This document shows positions 57,763 to 64,000 of a stretch of DNA of 64,000 nt, one piece after another; position 1 is the stretch's first letter, and every line of letters starts with the position of its first letter. The translations under genes and the position numbers were made by a program. The notes under the pieces are model-generated. The model made no database searches, was not told where the DNA came from, and saw nothing but the letters and a program-made list of their open reading frames with translations. The stretch spans positions 21,991 to 85,990 of the forward strand of contig NZ_BATC01000007.1 of assembly GCF_000466985.1 (NCBI RefSeq), in the 5' to 3' direction. This DNA comes from Brevundimonas abyssalis TAR-001 (GTDB lineage: Bacteria > Pseudomonadota > Alphaproteobacteria > Caulobacterales > Caulobacteraceae).

Positions 57763-58247
57763 TGGAGACCCTGCACGCCGTCATCGGCACAGAGGGTCAG
57801 GACATCGGCTGGCTGCAGATGTCGTTTCGCGCCACGCTGATCTTCGTTCTGGGCGTGTTGATCGTGCGCTTCGCCGCCACCCGGGCCTTCGGCAAATGGA
57901 GCGCTCTGGACATCATCCTCGCCGTCATCGTCGGCTCGAACCTCAGCCGCGCCCTGACCGGAAGCGCCCCGTTCCTGCCCACCGTGATCGCCACCATCCT
58001 GCTCGTCGCCCTGCACGGCCTGCTGGCCATGGCGGCGGCGCGATGGTCATGGCTCAGCACCCTCACCAAGGGCTCGTCCATCACCCTGGTGCGCGACGGT
58101 CAGATGGACGAATCCGCCATGCGCCACGCGGGCATCGGTCAGGGCGACCTGCGCATGGCCCTGCGGGCGGCGGGCCACGCGGATCTGGACCGCGTGAAGT
58201 CCGCCTCGCTGGAGCGCAACGGCGACATCAGCGTGATCGGCGAATGA
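57759..58247 (+). CDS. DUF421 (YetF-like) membrane protein, second of a pair
   Basis: 162 residues with the same layout as the gene before: membrane segments FRATLIFVLGVLIVRFAATR, LDIILAVIVGSNLSRALTG, VIATILLVALHGLLAMAA, then GSSITLVRDGQMDESAMRHAGIGQGDLRMALRAAGHADLDRVKSASLERNGDISVI. The two are paralogues that may form a hetero-oligomer. Coupled by ATGA on both sides, the second coupling being to a frame-broken small gene. Confidence 0.88.
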   Translation: MMETLHAVIGTEGQDIGWLQMSFRATLIFVLGVLIVRFAATRAFGKWSALDIILAVIVGSNLSRALTGSAPFLPTVIATILLVALHGLLAMAAARWSWLSTLTKGSSITLVRDGQMDESAMRHAGIGQGDLRMALRAAGHADLDRVKSASLERNGDISVIGE

Positions 58248-58524
58248 CGCCCGCGAAGATGACGGCGAGGCGCGTCAGGCCTACCTCGTCCACATCGACC
58301 ACGCCGCCGACGTCACATTTCCTGCGAAACGAGTCTTCGTTCTCGCTGACGGCCTCTATCTGGTGGTCAGCGCCCTGAGCCGGTCGCGCCTCTATCACCG
58401 CATCAAGCGCCAGCTGCCGCCTGACACGGCCTTTCTGGTCGCGCCCCTGGCCGACGCCCCCAAGTTCAAGGGCATGGCGTCCGGGGCCCTGACCTTCACA
58501 CGCGCGCTCTGGCCGTCAGATTAG
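58244..58524 (+). CDS. small hypothetical protein (frame-broken near 58255)
   Basis: An ATG at 58244 overlaps the DUF421 stop as ATGA. After four codons the frame needs one extra C (GCGAAG to GCCGAAG) and then stays open to a TAG at 58524, giving about 93 residues: EDDGEARQAYLVHIDHAADVTFP, then RVFVLADGLYLVVSALSRSRLYHR, AFLVAPLADAPKFKGM and ALTFTRALWPSD. The continuous frame has no start codon of its own, so gene callers would miss it. No family recognised. Third gene of the DUF421 operon. Confidence 0.55.
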
Positions 58525-58543
58525 GTAGAGAAGCCGCGCCGCA

Positions 58544-60100
58544 TCACTCCCACTCGATGGTCCCCGGCGGCTTGGACGTCACGTCATAGACCACCCGGTT
58601 CACGCCGCGCACCTCGTTGATGATGCGGGTGGCGGTGCGGGCGAGGACGTCCCAGGGGAATTGGTAGAAGTCCGCCGTCATGCCGTCGGTGGAGGTCACC
58701 GCGCGCAGGGCCAGCACCTTCTCATAGGTCCGCGCGTCGCCCATCACCCCCACCGTCTTGACCGGCAGCAGCACCGCGAAGGCCTGCCAGATCTCGTCGT
58801 ACAGGCCCGCCTTGCGGATCTCGTCCAGATAGATGGCGTCGGCGTCCTGCAGGGTCTTCACCACGTCCGGCGTGATCTCGCCGGGGATGCGGATGGCCAG
58901 GCCCGGTCCGGGGAACGGGTGGCGACCGACAAAGGCGTCGGTCAGCCCCAGCTCGCGGCCCAGCGCCCGCACCTCGTCCTTGAACAGCTCGCGCAGGGGC
59001 TCCACCAGCTTCAGCTTCATGAAGTCCGGCAAGCCGCCCACATTGTGGTGGCTCTTGATCACATGCGCCTTGCCGCTGGACGACGACACGCTTTCGATGA
59101 CGTCGGGATAGAGCGTGCCCTGGGCCAGGAACTCGGCGCCGTCGATCTTGCCGGCCTCGCGGTCGAAGACCTCGATGAAGACCCGGCCGATGATCTTGCG
59201 CTTGGTCTCGGGGTCCGACTGGCCCGCGAGTTCGCTGAGGAATTCCTTCGACGCATCAACGTGGATCAGCGGGATGTTGTAGTGTTCCCTGAACAGGGTC
59301 GTGACCTGTGCCGCCTCATCCTTGCGCAGCAGGCCGGTGTCCACGAACACGCAGGTCAGCTGATCGCCGATGGCCTCGTGGATCAGCACCGCCGCGACAG
59401 AGCTGTCGACGCCGCCGGACAGGCCGCAGACGACCTTGGCCGAACCGACCTGTTCGCGGATCTGGGCGATCTTCTCGTCTCGATAGGCCGCCATGGTCCA
59501 GTCGCCGGACAGCCCCGCGATGCCGTGGGTGAAGTTCTTCAGCATCGTCGCGCCGCGCGGCGTGTGCATCACCTCGGGATGGAACTGAACGCCATAGAAG
59601 CGGCGGGTCTCGTCGGCGATCACGGCATAGGGCGAACCGGGCGAGGAGGCGACCACGTCAAAGCCCGCCGGGATGGCGACGATCTTGTCGCCGTGGCTCA
59701 TCCAGACGGTTTCTTCCTCCCCGACCGCGGCCAGATCGGCCAGCAGGGGCGAGGTCTTTTCGACGGTGATCTCGGCGCGACCGAACTCGCGATGGTGACC
59801 GCCCTCGACCTTGCCGCCCAGTTGTTCGCACATGGTCATCTCGCCGTAGCAGATGCCCAGCACCGGCACGCCCGCCTCGAACACGCCTTGAGGCGCGCGG
59901 GGGCTGCCTTCCTCGTGCACGCTCTCCGGCCCGCCCGACAGGATGATCGCCGCCGGGCTCATTGCCTCAAGCGCGGCCTCGGCCTTGGCGTAGGGATGTA
60001 TCTCGCAATAGACGTTCGCCTCGCGCAACCGCCGCGCGATCAGCTGCGTCACCTGGCTGCCGAAATCGACGATGAGGACTTTCTGGTGCTGGGTGGTCAT
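58544..60100 (-). CDS. guaA: GMP synthase (glutamine-hydrolysing)
   Basis: 518 residues. Glutaminase domain: [12 protein letters not shown] (catalytic Cys) and [11 protein letters not shown] (His, Glu). ATP-pyrophosphatase domain: [17 protein letters not shown] (P-loop). C-terminal dimerisation: [33 protein letters not shown] and ending [10 protein letters not shown]. Converts XMP to GMP. Frame intact. Its start overlaps the nucleosidase stop as ATGA, the last link of a chain from rsmB; guaB lies upstream on the same strand. Confidence 0.97.
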   Translation of the reverse strand: MTTQHQKVLIVDFGSQVTQLIARRLREANVYCEIHPYAKAEAALEAMSPAAIILSGGPESVHEEGSPRAPQGVFEAGVPVLGICYGEMTMCEQLGGKVEGGHHREFGRAEITVEKTSPLLADLAAVGEEETVWMSHGDKIVAIPAGFDVVASSPGSPYAVIADETRRFYGVQFHPEVMHTPRGATMLKNFTHGIAGLSGDWTMAAYRDEKIAQIREQVGSAKVVCGLSGGVDSSVAAVLIHEAIGDQLTCVFVDTGLLRKDEAAQVTTLFREHYNIPLIHVDASKEFLSELAGQSDPETKRKIIGRVFIEVFDREAGKIDGAEFLAQGTLYPDVIESVSSSSGKAHVIKSHHNVGGLPDFMKLKLVEPLRELFKDEVRALGRELGLTDAFVGRHPFPGPGLAIRIPGEITPDVVKTLQDADAIYLDEIRKAGLYDEIWQAFAVLLPVKTVGVMGDARTYEKVLALRAVTSTDGMTADFYQFPWDVLARTATRIINEVRGVNRVVYDVTSKPPGTIEWE

Positions 60101-60798
60101 GCGGTCGAATCCGGGGCGAGAAGGTGGGCGGGGTCTAGGCCGTGGTCGGCCGAAATTTCAAGGGCGGCGAGGCCGTCGGCCTCCAGCCGCGCGATCAAGG
60201 CGTCCAGCGCCACGGCCAGGTTCTGGTCCACGTGATGAAGGGTCGAGGTCCAGTCCTCCAGCGCCTTCAGCTCGGCCCGCCCGTCAGACACCCCGCGCAG
60301 GGCGATCAGGGGCACGCCGAAGCTCTGCGCAGACCGCAGCAGGGCCCAGGTCTCCATGTCCACCATCTCGGCCTCGATGGCGTCATAGGCCGCGCCGGAA
60401 ATCACCGCGCCGCCGGTCGACAGGCTCGCGCACCGCACGCCCGGAATCGGGCATGGCAGGGGCAGCAAGGCGGGCAGGTCCGACAGCGGCGTCACGCCCT
60501 TCTCGAACCCCAGCGGGCTGGCGTCCATGTCGCGATAGCGCACCGACGACGCCTGATAGACCGCCGCATGCTCCAGCGTCCGCGAGCCGCACGAGCCCAG
60601 CGACACGATCAGGTCCGGCAGGGCCCCGTCCGCCGCCATCCGCCCCAGCGCCGCGGTCAGGGCCACCGCCGCCTCCACCGGGCCGACGCCGGTCATCAGC
60701 GGCTGGATGCGCGCCTGCAGATGGACGCCGTACTCCGCCGGCGCCGCCATCACCGGCAGCACCGCCAGCCCGCCCCAGCGCGCCACCCGCCCGCTCAT
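60097..60798 (-). CDS. nucleoside phosphorylase/MTA-SAH nucleosidase-like protein
   Basis: 233 residues of the PNP/UDP phosphorylase fold: [26 protein letters not shown] near the N-terminus, [21 protein letters not shown], and [28 protein letters not shown], where VDMET fits the ribose-binding Met-Glu motif. Cleaves a purine nucleoside; 5'-methylthioadenosine/SAH is the most likely substrate, unproven. Coupled by ATGA to rsmB before and guaA after, in a purine context. Confidence 0.82.
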   Translation of the reverse strand: MSGRVARWGGLAVLPVMAAPAEYGVHLQARIQPLMTGVGPVEAAVALTAALGRMAADGALPDLIVSLGSCGSRTLEHAAVYQASSVRYRDMDASPLGFEKGVTPLSDLPALLPLPCPIPGVRCASLSTGGAVISGAAYDAIEAEMVDMETWALLRSAQSFGVPLIALRGVSDGRAELKALEDWTSTLHHVDQNLAVALDALIARLEADGLAALEISADHGLDPAHLLAPDSTA

Positions 60799-62098
60799 CC
60801 GGCGCGCTCGTACAGGGCGGCGAAGAAACCGTCGGTGCCGCTGGTCGCGGGGCTCAGCCGCAGCCTGTGCCCCTTGGCGAACCTCGCCAGATGCTCGCGC
60901 GCCGCATCGCTGAAGGCCGGATTGCCCAGGGCGTCGCCCACGGCCACGGGCCGGAAATCCTGATGCGCCGCCTCGAAGGCGTCCGCCGTCTTCTCGTTCT
61001 CGCCGGTCAGCATCGAGCAGGTCACATAGACCAGCCGCCCGCCCGGCTTCACCAGCGCCGCCGCCCGGCCGAGAATCGCCAGCTGCAGCTTGTGCAGCCG
61101 CTCGACCTCGTCGGCCTTCAGACGCCACGCGTCCTCGGGCCGCCGCCGCCAGGTGCCCGAGCCCGAGCACGGCGCGTCCACCAGCACCAGATCGGCCCCG
61201 CCGACCAGATCCTCGACCCCCTCGCCGTCCGCGCCCAGCAGCCGCAGCTCCGCGTCCACGCCCGCGCGCTCCAGCCGCGGCCGAATGGCGTCCAGACGCT
61301 TCATGCTGATATCGGCGGCGATCAGGGTCCCGACGCCCTGTTGCGCCAGCCCCAGGGTCTTGCCGCCCCCGCCGGCGCAATAGTCCACCACCACCGCGCC
61401 CGACAGGTCCAGCCCGCCGCCCGACAGCCAGCAGACCATCTGGCTGCCCTCGTCCTGGATTTCGAAACGCCCGGCCTTGAAGCCTTCCAGCGCCTGCACG
61501 TTCGGCGGCGGCTCGGCGGCCAGCCTCAGGCCCCACACCGACCACGGCGTGCGCTCAGGCGACAGCCCGGCTTCGCGCAGCTCGGCCTCGGCCGCATCCT
61601 CGCTCGTCTTCGCCCCGTTGACCCGCAGGTCGATGGCGCGCGTGGGCTCATCAGCGCCTCGGCCTCCTCGGCCCAGCGGTCGCCGAAGGTCGCCTTGAAA
61701 TCCTCCACCACGAACTCGGGCAGGCCCGAGGCGATCCAGCCCGGCGGCTGGCCCTCCGGCGCCGTGATCCGCGCCCGTTCCTGTTTCGACAGGGGCTTGG
61801 GCCCATAGCCGTCGCCGGAATGCAGGGCCTCGATCTCCTCCAGCGGCATCCCGTCGATCAGGGCCAGCGAGCCGATCACCAGCGCGCGCCCGTCCTCACG
61901 CCCGCCCATGGCCCAGACCAGCCGCGCCCGCGCGCGGATCACCCGGTACACCCGGTCTGCGATGGCGCGCCGGTCCCCGGACCCCGCATAGCGGTTCGCG
62001 CGGCCCCACTCCTTCAGCACGACCTCGGCCGGCTGACGGCCCTGGGCGAGGGAGTCGAGGATCGAGGCGGCGGCGGACAGGCGGGCGGCTGGGGTCAC
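60795..62098 (-). CDS. rsmB: 16S rRNA (cytosine-967) methyltransferase RsmB-like (frame-broken near 61648)
   Basis: About 434 residues. An N-terminal NusB-like domain (AARLSAAASILDSLAQGRQPAEVVLKEWGRANRY) is followed by the Rossmann methyltransferase domain: VVDYCAGGGGKTLGLAQ (SAM), DAPCSGSGTWRRRPE and YVTCSMLTGENE (catalytic cysteines). The frame breaks near 61648, repaired by one C in the CCC run to give LMSPTRAIDLRVNGAK. RsmB methylates m5C967; other m5C targets are possible. ATGA couples it to the nucleosidase. Confidence 0.88.
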
Positions 62099-62107
62099 TC
62101 AGATCTT

Positions 62108-62500
62108 TCAGATGAACAGGGCGGCGAGGATCATGATCAGGCCGATCAGCGAGACCACCCAGACCAGCGATCGCACGAAGGGAACGCCGAAGGCGTACAG
62201 CGGAATATAGATCAGCCGGGCCCAGAAATAGAGCGCCGCGCCCCAGGCCGTCATGGCCCCGGTGCGTCCGGCCAGATACGCGATCAGCACCGCCCCGATG
62301 AACAGCGGCAGGGTCTCGTACAGATTGGCCTCGGCCCGCTCCAGCCGCCCGGTCACCCGGCCCGGCGGCGGCATGTCGCCGTCACGCGGCCCGGCGTTCC
62401 ACTTCAGCCCGTACCTGGCCGTGCGGCCTGCGGCCGGAAGCAGGATTTGCACCAGCGCCAGGATCAGGGTGGCCGCCAGATAGGTCAGTTCAATGGTCAT
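62108..62500 (-). CDS. MAPEG family membrane protein
   Basis: 130 residues with four membrane segments, starting MTIELTYLAATLILALVQILLPA, then GRVTGRLERAEANLYETLPLFIGAVLIAYLAG (RxxxAEANLxE, the MAPEG signature) and WARLIYIPLYAFGVPFVRSLVW. Membrane-associated eicosanoid/glutathione metabolism fold; bacterial members have glutathione transferase or unknown activity. It lies 17 bases after guaB and 9 before rsmB, likely co-transcribed. Confidence 0.88.
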   Translation of the reverse strand: MTIELTYLAATLILALVQILLPAAGRTARYGLKWNAGPRDGDMPPPGRVTGRLERAEANLYETLPLFIGAVLIAYLAGRTGAMTAWGAALYFWARLIYIPLYAFGVPFVRSLVWVVSLIGLIMILAALFI

Positions 62501-62517
62501 GGCGGCCCTCCCCGGCC

Positions 62518-63999
<1,482 letters not shown>

Positions 64000-64000
64000 C

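Overview
The window reads as chromosomal DNA of a high-G+C alphaproteobacterium, most likely Caulobacterales and close to Brevundimonas or Caulobacter. The basis is the gene order rpsF-rpsR-rplI / dnaB-alr-radA-cvpA-purF, the wealth of TonB-dependent receptors, the ECF sigma factors with small membrane anti-sigma factors, and the codon use. This is inference from content, not a database match. No rRNA, tRNA, CRISPR array, transposase or integrase was seen.

Layout: 0.2-1.0 kb, an AT-richer orphan membrane protein. 1-3 kb, an enoyl-CoA hydratase coupled to an MBL-fold hydrolase. 3-5.9 kb, a secreted protein of five four-cysteine modules, exonuclease III and a small membrane protein. 6-12.3 kb, a DUF429-like protein, a MATE transporter, a DUF2231/PQQ-dehydrogenase pair, an alpha/beta hydrolase and TerC. 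12.4-19.1 kb, a glycogen-debranching-type glucosidase and a GT4 glycosyltransferase, divergent from a KaiC-like ATPase coupled to a hybrid histidine kinase. 19.3-27.7 kb, the conserved ribosomal-protein and replication/purine block. 27.8-29.8 kb, a secreted jelly-roll-like protein, an SDR and an isoprenylcysteine-methyltransferase-like protein. 29.9-36.1 kb (minus), DUF6249-ECF-anti-sigma-panB followed by TPR-bamB-der. 36.5-38.6 kb, an exported exonuclease/phosphatase-family lipoprotein and a second DUF6249-like/ECF/anti-sigma set. 38.7-46 kb, an iron locus. 46-57 kb, a catabolic cluster (thiolase, serine hydrolase, SDR, TetR, acyl-CoA ligase, carboxylesterase, MFS, TonB receptor). 57.3-58.5 kb, two DUF421 genes plus a hidden third gene. 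58.5-64 kb (minus), guaB-MAPEG-rsmB-nucleosidase-guaA.

Two groups look like working systems. The first (39.3-46.0 kb) has a TonB receptor divergent across a Fur-box-like site from PepSY, DUF2271, DUF4198, ApbE and a membrane-anchored flavodoxin/NADPH reductase. This is a plausible transmembrane flavin electron chain for reducing imported ferric siderophore, and the DUF2271 protein carries a candidate flavinylation motif. The second (48.6-57.2 kb) imports, hydrolyses, CoA-activates and oxidises an ester-type substrate. It contains its own TetR regulator, and a 28-bp palindrome lies just upstream of the first gene.

A caution applies throughout: about 19 single-base frame breaks occur, nearly all explained by loss of one G or C from a short G/C run, and they fall in many otherwise well-conserved genes. 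They look like consensus indel errors rather than true decay. Affected genes are listed as single features across the break, with the break position given.
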